A stretch of DNA of 5,401 nt from Gammaproteobacteria bacterium UBA4475. Its GTDB lineage: Bacteria; Pseudomonadota; Gammaproteobacteria; Pseudomonadales; Azotimanducaceae. Of the stretch, positions 1 through 4,846 are shown one piece after another; within the stretch, counting starts at the first letter, position 1; every line of letters starts with the position of its first letter. The position numbers and the translations under genes were made by a program. The stretch is taken from the NCBI GenBank assembly GCA_002389265.1, contig DGOD01000185.1, positions 3,343 through 8,743 of the forward strand, in the 5' to 3' direction. Under the pieces are notes generated by a model, which saw only the letters and a list, made by a program, of their open reading frames with translations, had not been told where the DNA came from and made no database searches.

Positions 1-31
1 ACCAGCGTTAAGTCTTAGCCGCTGCAAAACC

Positions 32-61
32 TGACACGCAAAATTCACGTCGTGTCATTTT
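32..61. terminator. Weak hairpin with short T run, possible terminator
   Basis: A perfect 7-bp stem (TGACACG at 32-38 with CGTGTCA at 51-57) encloses a 12-nt loop and is followed on the plus strand by four T residues. Read on the minus strand the stem is followed by GGTTTTG, so it could act weakly in either direction. It might end a plus-strand gene lying left of the window, since all three plus frames reach a stop by position 34, or form the far end of the tRNA-Leu transcript. The short T run and large loop keep this tentative. Confidence 0.22.
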
Positions 62-145
62 CTGCATCTAAACGATAGGCTTTCCTGAGGCTGGGCAGCT
101 GAGTATTCATGCCGCGGTCTAAAACACCATAGTAATCGTGATGCG

Positions 146-178
146 CAGAGGGTTCCCGCGGGAATTCGCTGTTTTTTT
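146..178 (+). terminator. Rho-independent terminator on the plus strand
   Basis: An 11-bp stem (146-156 with 161-171) includes one A.G mismatch and two G.T wobbles. It closes on a CGCG loop and is followed directly by seven T residues (172-178). The core is the palindrome TTCCCGCGGGAA. The T run lies only on the plus-strand side, so the element would stop rightward transcription and face the 3' end of the leftward tRNA-Leu gene. No plus-strand gene is visible between position 1 and the stem. It therefore probably serves a transcript entering from the left, or insulates the tRNA from antisense transcription. Confidence 0.55.
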
Positions 179-196
179 GGCGTTTTTGGAGGGGAA

Positions 197-283
197 TGGT
201 GCCCGGGGCCGGGGTCGAACCGGCACCGCCGTGAGGCGACAAGATTTTAAGTCTTGCGTGTCTACCAATTTCACCACCCGGGC
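197..283 (-). tRNA. leuZ: tRNA-Leu (anticodon UAA)
   Basis: Read on the minus strand this is an 87-nt class II tRNA. The 7-bp acceptor stem pairs GCCCGGG (283-277) with CCCGGGC (207-201). The discriminator is A, and CCA is encoded in the genome (199-197). The anticodon stem CAAGA/TCTTG encloses the loop CTTAAAA, giving anticodon TAA (249-247), which reads UUA codons. The long variable arm, typical of leucine tRNAs, forms the stem CGCC-TCAC-GGCG, and the T loop has the usual GGTTCGA pattern. Length and sequence closely match E. coli leuZ. In E. coli leuZ sits at the end of a glyW-cysT-leuZ operon; here it has its own promoter and runs away from tRNA-Cys. Confidence 0.97.
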
Positions 284-309
284 AGTTTGGGAAGTGATCA
301 AAGGCGCGT

Positions 310-338
310 AGTGTAACGGTCTGCGGCCCGCGGCTCAA
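310..338 (-). promoter_or_regulatory. Sigma-70 promoter for tRNA-Leu
   Basis: On the minus strand the -35 box is TTGAGC (338-333), the spacer is exactly 17 bp and the -10 box is TACACT (315-310). The GC-rich discriminator ACGCGCC (309-303) follows. GC-rich discriminators are typical of growth-rate and stringently controlled stable-RNA promoters in gammaproteobacteria. Transcription would start near 303, leaving a leader of about 20 nt before the mature tRNA 5' end at 283. Confidence 0.7.
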
Positions 339-502
339 TCGCTATCAGACAACTTTCGCGAGATTTTGGCTTGACGCTGATAAATGCACAAATACGAGGC
401 GCACTATGGGCGATTTTGGAAGATGATCTCGGCCTTTTGAACCACGATATCAGCACCTATCGTATCAATAGTAAATTACCGCTCAAACAGGCTAACAATC
501 CC

Positions 503-531
503 GTGAATTAATCGACAGAATCTATTACACT
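503..531 (+). promoter_or_regulatory. Probable promoter for tRNA-Cys
   Basis: The -10 box TACACT (526-531) is identical to that of the divergent tRNA-Leu promoter, and both sit in the longer string TTACACT. It is followed by a GC-containing discriminator, TGCGCTC (532-538), as expected for a stable-RNA promoter. The best -35 candidate at 17-bp spacing is GTGAAT (503-508), which is poor. The -10 and discriminator are therefore better supported than the -35. Transcription would start near 538, about 9 nt before the mature tRNA. Confidence 0.5.
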
Positions 532-546
532 TGCGCTCGTTAAAAA

Positions 547-620
547 GGCGGAGTGGCAGAGTGGTTATGCAGCGGACTGCAACTCCGTACACGCCGGTTC
601 GATTCCGACCTCCGCCTCCA
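547..620 (+). tRNA. cysT: tRNA-Cys (anticodon GCA)
   Basis: A 74-nt tRNA, the same length as E. coli tRNA-Cys. The acceptor stem pairs GGCGGAG (547-553) with CTCCGCC (610-616). The discriminator is U73 (617), the known identity element for cysteinyl-tRNA synthetase, and CCA is encoded (618-620). The anticodon stem GCGGA/TCCGT encloses the loop CTGCAAC, giving anticodon GCA (579-581), which reads UGC and UGU. The T arm contains GGTTCGATTCC. No canonical terminator with a T run follows closely. A 7-bp hairpin at 701-724 is the nearest perfect stem downstream. Confidence 0.97.
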
Positions 621-700
621 TTTAACACCCTTCTTACTGCCTATCCAAGGCAATCGGACTCGTCGCGTTCGAACAAGATAAATTGCAGTTGAATGCATTG

Positions 701-724
701 TCATCGATTAACATTCTTCGATGA
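701..724. repeat. Inverted repeat, 7-bp stem
   Basis: TCATCGA (701-707) pairs perfectly with TCGATGA (718-724) around a 10-nt loop. It lies about 80 nt past tRNA-Cys. No T run follows directly, although the plus strand becomes T-rich after about 20 nt. It may stabilise or end the tRNA precursor; function is not established. Confidence 0.35.
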
Positions 725-784
725 GCGGTCGGTTTGCAAATTATTTTATTCTCTGTCCTAACAGTGCCCTAAGCCGCACGCCCG

Positions 785-806
785 ACTGGCTTGCCGGGTG
801 CTGAGG
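785..806 (+). repeat. Short intergenic repeat, copy 1
   Basis: The 13-mer ACTGGCTTGCCGG (785-797), followed by one extra G, TGCTGA and GG, matches the stretch at 2979-3000 with only two single-base indels over 22 nt. Both copies lie outside genes and on the same strand. CCCG (781-784) and CGGG (795-798) flank the central bases, so this copy can fold into a short stem with ACTGGCTTGC in the loop. A strong GC hairpin (804-824) follows at once. Confidence 0.45.
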
Positions 807-824
807 CCGGATCCGCTCCGGCCT
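804..824. repeat. GC-rich hairpin, 8-bp stem
   Basis: AGGCCGGA (804-811) pairs perfectly with TCCGGCCT (817-824) around the 5-nt loop TCCGC. It lies about 90 nt beyond the yghU stop codon and abuts the short repeat at 785-806. Neither strand has a T run next to the stem, so if it ends transcription it does not do so as a classic intrinsic terminator. It could instead protect an mRNA 3' end, as REP-type hairpins do. Confidence 0.4.
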
Positions 825-912
825 GCCATAACGCAACCTTGATCGATTAACTCTCGTTAGTTGGCGCGTTGCTTATTAAAAGCCGGCTAAGGAAAGCGCT
901 GCTAGCTAACGC

Positions 913-1752
913 TTAATCAAAATCACTGGCGTCATGACGTTCGCGCAGCTGAAGCTCTTCGGGTCCAAAGGTTCTGTTAACTCGTCGGCCACGCTGCACG
1001 GCTGGGCGCGCTTCGATCTCAGTCGCCCAACGAATCACATGGGTGTAAGACGCGACATCGAGAAACTCTGCTGCTTCATAGCCATTATGGAGAACTAACA
1101 TACCGTACCATGCGTAATTGGCCATATCGGCGATCGTGTATTCTTCGCCACACAGATAGCGCCGGTCTGACAGATTTCTGTCGAGTACATCCAACTGGCG
1201 TTTAACCTCCATGGCATAGCGATCGATGCAATACTCGATCTTGATGGGCGCATAGGCATAAAAGTGGCCAAAGCCGCCGCCCAGGTAAGGCGCACTGCCC
1301 ATTTGCCAGAACAACCAAGACATGCACTCTGCCCGGGCTGAGCCCGCCGTCGGCAGAAACGCCTCGAATTTTTCGGCCAGGTAGACCAACATCGCACCTG
1401 ACTCAAAGATACGAGTCGGCGGCGATGTACTGCGATCAAGCATCGCCGGAATCTTCGAGTTCGGATTCACTTCGACGAAACCACTACTAAACTGCTCGCC
1501 CTTGCCGATATTAATCAAAAAGGCATCGTACTCGGCCTCAGTCTTGCCGAGCGCCAACAGCTCTTCCAGCATGATCGTCACTTTGACACCATTCGGCGTA
1601 CCTAATGAGTACAACTGGATGGGATGCTTACCTATGGGCAATGCCAGCTCATGGGTGGGCCCGGCAATGGGTCGATTGATATTGCTGAACCGGTGCTCGG
1701 CATTAGTATTCCATTGCCAAACTTTTGGTGGCGTATAGCTTGTATCAGTCAT
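913..1752 (-). CDS. yghU: YghU-type glutathione-dependent disulfide-bond oxidoreductase (GST superfamily)
   Basis: A cytoplasmic GST-fold protein of 279 residues; E. coli YghU has 288. YghU enzymes reduce disulfides using glutathione, can bind two GSH molecules per active site, and have low classical transferase activity. An N-terminal arm (about 1-43) containing FSNINRP and GPTHE precedes the thioredoxin-like domain (about 44-135). That domain carries LGTPNG (50-55) at the glutathione site, NPNSKIPA with the cis-proline at 102, and the gamma-glutamyl-binding ES pair (117-118). The helical domain contains GGGFGHF and GEEYTIADMA. The tail RERHDASDF is shared almost exactly with E. coli. The ATG at 1752 gives the family-typical MTDxxYxPxKVW start and has a weak AAAGAAG ribosome site 5 nt upstream. 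It is divergent from the PLP enzyme gene across 173 bp. The frame is intact. Confidence 0.93.
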   Translation of the reverse strand: MTDTSYTPPKVWQWNTNAEHRFSNINRPIAGPTHELALPIGKHPIQLYSLGTPNGVKVTIMLEELLALGKTEAEYDAFLINIGKGEQFSSGFVEVNPNSKIPAMLDRSTSPPTRIFESGAMLVYLAEKFEAFLPTAGSARAECMSWLFWQMGSAPYLGGGFGHFYAYAPIKIEYCIDRYAMEVKRQLDVLDRNLSDRRYLCGEEYTIADMANYAWYGMLVLHNGYEAAEFLDVASYTHVIRWATEIEARPAVQRGRRVNRTFGPEELQLRERHDASDFD

Positions 1753-1798
1753 AGTGGCTTCTTTATAGTGATGGCTGTGAGCGTGAGAACTGACCAGA

Positions 1799-1827
1799 AT
1801 AGTAACTCACCCCCTACTGAGCATCAA
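1799..1827 (-). promoter_or_regulatory. Candidate sigma-70 promoter for yghU
   Basis: On the minus strand the -35 box is TTGATG (1827-1822), the spacer is 17 bp and the -10 box is TACTAT (1804-1799). Each hexamer matches four of six consensus bases. Transcription would start near 1791, giving a leader of about 40 nt before the yghU ATG. No equally good promoter was seen for the divergent gene at 1926, and no clear operator palindrome was found in the shared 173-bp region. Confidence 0.45.
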
Positions 1828-1925
1828 TGCCGAACCGCCTTTGTGCCATCGTCAACTCAGCATGACGTGCGTTAGACTGTTAGCTGGCATCACCGCCTCT
1901 TGCTCGACTGTGACTGGATAAACTG

Positions 1926-2912
1926 ATGATCGATTTATCGCCTTTTCCCCGAATCAAGCTCGCTCAACTACCGACGCCACTGCAGCCGCTCAAACGTTTA
2001 TCCGCACTACTCGATGGACCGACGATTTGGATCAAGCGAGATGACTGCACTGGCTTGGCATTGGGTGGTAACAAAACCCGTAAACTTGAATTTCTCATGG
2101 GCGAGGCTCAACACCAACAGGCCGAACTGATTGTTACCTTTGGCGCCGTTCAATCAAATCATGTACGCCAAACCGTCGCAGCCTGCGCCCAACTGGGCTT
2201 TCCCTGTGAGCCTATTTTGTCCCGCAGCGTCGACTTCGACGAGGACAGCTATCGGCTATCGGGCAATTTGTTTCTCGATCAACTACTCGGTGCCACGATC
2301 CATCAAGTTAACCCGGAAGACGTCAAGGTCACCTTTCGGGCCTTGCTCGACCGCGAGTCGCGCCGAGTGTATGCCATACCCGCAGGTGGCTCCAATGCCA
2401 CAGGCTCATTAGGTTATGTCAACTGCGCGCGAGAGATTAGCGCCCAGGTAGACAACCTCGGCATCGAGATCAAAACCCTTGTGCATGCCACCTCTAGCGC
2501 CGGGACACAGGCAGGTTTGATCGTTGGCATGGCCAACGAAACTCAGCCCATCCCGATTCTCGGCATCAATGTCTATGAGGCAAATGCCGGCCACATGGAA
2601 TCCAAAGTTCGGCAGTTGGCCACGGACGTCGCCGACAAGGTCGGTTCTGCGCCCATTCCAGACAATCTCATTCAACTCAATCACGAGCACAGAGGACCGG
2701 GTTATGGCTTACCCACGCCCGCCATGATCGAGGCGGTCACCCTGGTAGCGCAACAAGAGGGCGTGTTACTCGACCCGGTTTACTCCGGTAAAGCCATGGC
2801 AGCATTGATTGCCATGATCCGTGCCGGCACCTGGCACCGCGATGATCACGTGATGTTCCTGCATACCGGCGGCAATCCGGCACTATTTGCCTATCATTCG
2901 ATATTCCAATGA
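1926..2912 (+). CDS. dcyD: D-cysteine desulfhydrase family PLP enzyme (ACC deaminase-like)
   Basis: A cytoplasmic fold-type II PLP enzyme of 328 residues, the usual length for the family. D-cysteine desulfhydrase converts D-cysteine to pyruvate, sulfide and ammonia. The PLP-binding lysine is K50 in LGGNKTRKLEF, and AVQSNHVRQT (74-83) carries the serine S77 corresponding to the catalytic serine of ACC deaminase. Two specificity positions separate the relatives. True ACC deaminases have Glu in DPVYEGK and Leu in HLGG near the C-terminus. Here they are S287 (DPVYSGK) and T314 (HTGG), the pattern described for D-cysteine desulfhydrases. L-cysteate sulfo-lyase (CuyA) of marine bacteria belongs to the same family and cannot be excluded. 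The ATG at 1926 leads into the expected N-terminus, but its ribosome site is weak (GGAT about 9 nt upstream). It is divergent from yghU; the BVMO gene follows on the same strand after 210 bp. Confidence 0.85.
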   Translation: MIDLSPFPRIKLAQLPTPLQPLKRLSALLDGPTIWIKRDDCTGLALGGNKTRKLEFLMGEAQHQQAELIVTFGAVQSNHVRQTVAACAQLGFPCEPILSRSVDFDEDSYRLSGNLFLDQLLGATIHQVNPEDVKVTFRALLDRESRRVYAIPAGGSNATGSLGYVNCAREISAQVDNLGIEIKTLVHATSSAGTQAGLIVGMANETQPIPILGINVYEANAGHMESKVRQLATDVADKVGSAPIPDNLIQLNHEHRGPGYGLPTPAMIEAVTLVAQQEGVLLDPVYSGKAMAALIAMIRAGTWHRDDHVMFLHTGGNPALFAYHSIFQ

Positions 2913-2978
2913 GTCGAAGGCTGGGGGCATTTTCGCTGGGTTTTTCCCCGCCACTTGAGGTATTCTCAGAACCGGCCA

Positions 2979-3000
2979 ACTGGCTTGCCGGTGCTGATGG
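2979..3000 (+). repeat. Short intergenic repeat, copy 2
   Basis: This is the second copy of the ACTGGCTTGCCGG-TGCTGA element found at 785-806, same strand, differing by two one-base indels. Here a perfect 6-bp stem, ACCGGC (2971-2976) with GCCGGT (2987-2992), can form around a 10-nt loop that contains the conserved ACTGGCTT. The left arm differs from copy 1, yet both copies can present ACTGGCTT in a loop. It sits about 65 nt after the stop of the PLP enzyme gene. Confidence 0.45.
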
Positions 3001-3035
3001 AGTCGCGACCCCCTTAATTCGGCGCCGAGAAATTT

Positions 3036-3064
3036 TTTACACGTCCAGAGTCTTAAACATTAAT
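3036..3064 (+). promoter_or_regulatory. Candidate promoter for the BVMO gene
   Basis: TTTACA (3036-3041) matches five of six -35 consensus bases. After a 17-bp spacer, ATTAAT (3059-3064) matches four of six -10 bases. Transcription would begin near 3071, leaving a leader of about 52 nt before the ATG at 3123. With the 210-bp gap after the PLP gene, this suggests the monooxygenase is transcribed independently rather than only by read-through. Confidence 0.38.
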
Positions 3065-3076
3065 CAAGCACATGCC

Positions 3077-3099
3077 CGCCGTTCCCCTGCAAGACGGCG
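3077..3099 (+). other. Hairpin in the BVMO 5' leader
   Basis: CGCCGT (3077-3082) pairs perfectly with ACGGCG (3094-3099) around an 11-nt loop, ending 12 nt before the ribosome binding site. It covers most of the sequence between an upstream in-frame ATG (3072) and the chosen start (3123). It may influence translation, but a 6-bp stem of this kind can arise by chance. Confidence 0.3.
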
Positions 3100-3111
3100 A
3101 GCCAAAGCAAC

Positions 3112-3116
3112 AAGGA
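3112..3116 (+). promoter_or_regulatory. Ribosome binding site deciding the BVMO start
   Basis: AAGGA lies 6 nt before the ATG at 3123, near-ideal spacing. The upstream in-frame ATG at 3072 has no comparable site. Its 17 extra residues (rich in P, Q and charged residues) are not expected ahead of the short N-terminal strand of this family. The site therefore fixes the start at 3123. Confidence 0.75.
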
Positions 3117-3122
3117 ATCAGT

Positions 3123-4706
3123 ATGACCAACCCAGAAACCCAAACCGCTAGCGCCCATTTCGACGTCGTCATTGTCGGTAGCGGCTTCTCAGGGCTGTTG
3201 TGCGCGTCTTATTTAACCGAGGCTGGTATTGATAGTGTCCGTGTCTTTGAGATGACACCCTCCGTCGGTGGTGTCTGGAGCAATGGCGGCGTGGGCGCCT
3301 ATCCGGGCGCTGCCTGCGATGTGCCCGCCTACACTTACCTACCGTTTCTCGATCGGACCGGTTTTATTCCGTCGAAAAAATATGTCAGTCAGCCAGAAAT
3401 ATCTGGTTACGCGGAATTATTGGTCGACCATACCGGGATTCGCGACAAGATCCGCTTCTCGCGAAAAGTCGTCGACATGACCTATATTGGCGATCAGCAA
3501 AAAGTCTGGCAGGTCACGACCATCGATACCGCCACAGGCGCGCCAACTGAAATTGTCACCTGCACTCATATCGTGACCGCCAATGGTCCCCTTTCCAGCC
3601 CACGTTTACCGGAAATTCCTGGCATGGCCGACTTTAAGGGTGAAAGTTTTCACACCGCCAAATGGGATCAATCGGCGGTATTGAAAGGCAAGCGCGTTGG
3701 GGTTGTGGGTACCGGGGCGTCTGCCGCTCAGGTGATCACCTCAATTGCTGATGAAGTGGAATCATTAACCGTGTTCCAGCGCACGGCGACTTGGTGCCTG
3801 CTGCGAGACGACGAGCCAACCCCGCCGGAACTAGCCGAGAAATTTCGCGCCGGCGGCTATGGCGAAACGCTGCGATATGTGGACTGGAAAGGCGAGTTGC
3901 CGCCTGCAGAAGTTGCGTTTTCCTTTGAAGACCTGCATGACGAAACTAAGAATGCCGCCATTTGCGCCCAAATCACGGCACGCCTGAATTCAGAGGTTGA
4001 CGATCCAGAAATCGCTAAATTATTGACCCCTGACTATCCTTTCTTCTGCAAACGCGCGCTGTTTATCGATGACTACTACTCCACCTTCAACAAGCCGAAT
4101 GTCACGCTTGTTAACGACAATGGTGGCGTTGTCGGCGTCAACGAAACCGGTCTGAAAATCGCCAGCGGTGACACATTCGACTTAGATGTGATCATCTATG
4201 CGACGGGCTTTGACAGTAACTTTATTCCGTTTCGCATCGCCGGTCGTAATGGCACAACCCTCGCCGACAAGTTTGGTGCGAACGAGGCCAATAACTTTCA
4301 GATGACCACGCCGCATTCTCTGTGGGGCGTGCATGTAGACGAGATGCCAAACCTGTATATGATGATCGGTCCGCAGAGCCTGAATCCGGTAACCAATGTC
4401 ACGCTGTTGTGTGAGCAGCAATCCCAATACATCACCGACTTGATCAAAAAGATGCAAGCAGCGGGCCACACTGAAGTCGAACCTACGACCCAAGCGGTCG
4501 GCGCCTGGACAGATCTGTGCAACTCAACGTCAGAAGGTAAGGTGTGGTTACGCTGTAATAACTGGTATATGAAAACGACCAAGACCGATGCCAAAGCCGG
4601 CCGAGAGGTGTCTGCTGGTATGTGGATGGCCTCTTATGCTGACTACCTACAGCACGTCCTCGGAGAAAAAGGCGGCTCGCAAGACGAATTACTGCAATTT
4701 AGCTAG
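3123..4706 (+). CDS. Class I Baeyer-Villiger monooxygenase (FAD/NADPH)
   Basis: A flavoprotein of 527 residues, close to cyclohexanone and phenylacetone monooxygenases (about 540). Such enzymes use NADPH and O2 to insert oxygen next to a carbonyl, turning ketones into esters or lactones. The FAD-binding Rossmann motif GSGFSG (19-24) ends its second strand at E43. GGVW...YPGAACD (49-66) includes D66, conserved near the active site. The diagnostic BVMO fingerprint FxGxxxHTxxWD is at 171-182. The NADPH Rossmann motif GTGASA (196-201) is followed by R220 in FQRT, placed to bind the NADPH phosphate. R311 in FFCKR matches the catalytic arginine that stabilises the flavin peroxide. The ATG motif of flavin monooxygenases is at 360-362. 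No signal peptide or membrane segment is seen, so it is probably cytoplasmic. All key residues are intact. The native substrate cannot be told from sequence. It converges on a second BVMO-like gene. Confidence 0.93.
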   Translation: MTNPETQTASAHFDVVIVGSGFSGLLCASYLTEAGIDSVRVFEMTPSVGGVWSNGGVGAYPGAACDVPAYTYLPFLDRTGFIPSKKYVSQPEISGYAELLVDHTGIRDKIRFSRKVVDMTYIGDQQKVWQVTTIDTATGAPTEIVTCTHIVTANGPLSSPRLPEIPGMADFKGESFHTAKWDQSAVLKGKRVGVVGTGASAAQVITSIADEVESLTVFQRTATWCLLRDDEPTPPELAEKFRAGGYGETLRYVDWKGELPPAEVAFSFEDLHDETKNAAICAQITARLNSEVDDPEIAKLLTPDYPFFCKRALFIDDYYSTFNKPNVTLVNDNGGVVGVNETGLKIASGDTFDLDVIIYATGFDSNFIPFRIAGRNGTTLADKFGANEANNFQMTTPHSLWGVHVDEMPNLYMMIGPQSLNPVTNVTLLCEQQSQYITDLIKKMQAAGHTEVEPTTQAVGAWTDLCNSTSEGKVWLRCNNWYMKTTKTDAKAGREVSAGMWMASYADYLQHVLGEKGGSQDELLQFS

Positions 4707-4743
4707 GCGGTATCAATCCGGTTGCTAACGACCAACCTGCCTA

Positions 4744-4780
4744 ATGCAGTACTGACGAAGCCAATTCATCAGTACCGCAT
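4744..4780. repeat. Inverted repeat between convergent monooxygenase genes
   Basis: A 12-position stem has 11 pairs and one A.C mismatch: 4744-4755 (ATGC, A, GTACTGA) against 4769-4780 (TCAGTAC, C, GCAT), with a 13-nt loop. It lies 38 bp after the BVMO stop on one side and 66 bp from the stop of the opposing gene on the other. Neither strand has a T run beside it. Position suggests a shared transcript-end structure for the two convergent genes, possibly stabilising 3' ends; a canonical terminator is not supported. Confidence 0.45.
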
Positions 4781-4812
4781 GAGGCATTGGGATATTAGTC
4801 TTGCCGTCTCAC

Positions 4813-4842
4813 CTCAAGCTCAAGCTCAAGCTCAAACTCCAA
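4813..4842. repeat. Hexanucleotide tandem repeat (CTCAAG, about 5 units)
   Basis: Three perfect CTCAAG units (4813-4830) are followed by two decayed ones, CTCAAA (4831-4836) and CTCCAA (4837-4842). The array ends four bases from the stop codon of the minus-strand monooxygenase fragment. On the minus strand, one frame off that gene's frame, it reads as Leu-Glu repeats and stays open to a TAA at 4797-4795. Such arrays can change length by polymerase slippage. Confidence 0.75.
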
Positions 4843-4846
4843 GCAC

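Larger units (their letters stand above)
621..912. other. Gene-free stretch between tRNA-Cys and yghU
   Basis: No convincing coding region lies here on either strand. It holds two perfect stems. One is TCATCGA/TCGATGA at 701-724 with a 10-nt loop. The other is a GC-rich 8-bp stem at 804-824. It also holds one copy of a short repeat at 785-806 that recurs at 2979-3000. Neither stem has an adjacent T run, so neither is a textbook terminator, although both lie where the converging tRNA-Cys and yghU transcripts should end. Just past the yghU stop, the minus strand also reads AGCCGGCT followed by TTT, a weak signal. Confidence 0.5.

Noticed and set aside
197..283. tRNA-Leu as an attachment site for an integrated element
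   Set aside because: No integrase gene and no second copy of the tRNA 3' end was found anywhere in the window.
45..338. Open frames of 97 and 60 codons on the minus strand over tRNA-Leu
   Set aside because: They run straight through the tRNA gene; peptides such as ARVVKLVDTQDLKS and GEIGRHARLKIL are well-known false translations of leucine-type tRNAs.
372..400. TTGACG within the tRNA spacer as a strong -35 box
   Set aside because: No acceptable -10 hexamer lies 16-18 bp downstream and there is no gene for it before the tRNA-Cys promoter.
1502..1875. Plus-strand frames antisense to the 5' half of yghU
   Set aside because: They lie opposite strongly conserved yghU codons, have no ribosome sites and resemble no known family.
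547..2912. A cysteine-themed locus joining tRNA-Cys, YghU and the D-cysteine enzyme
   Set aside because: The tRNA is a housekeeping gene separated by about 290 bp of gene-free DNA with opposed transcription; its closeness is most simply coincidence.
2909..3151. 80-codon plus-strand frame starting in an ATGA overlap with the stop of the PLP enzyme gene
   Set aside because: No ribosome binding site, arginine-rich low-quality peptide, no recognisable motif, and it overlaps the BVMO start; it is more likely leader and intergenic sequence that happens to be open.
4182..4594. Minus-strand open frames of about 100 codons inside the BVMO gene
   Set aside because: They are antisense to a gene with intact motifs and typical coding character and show no family features of their own.
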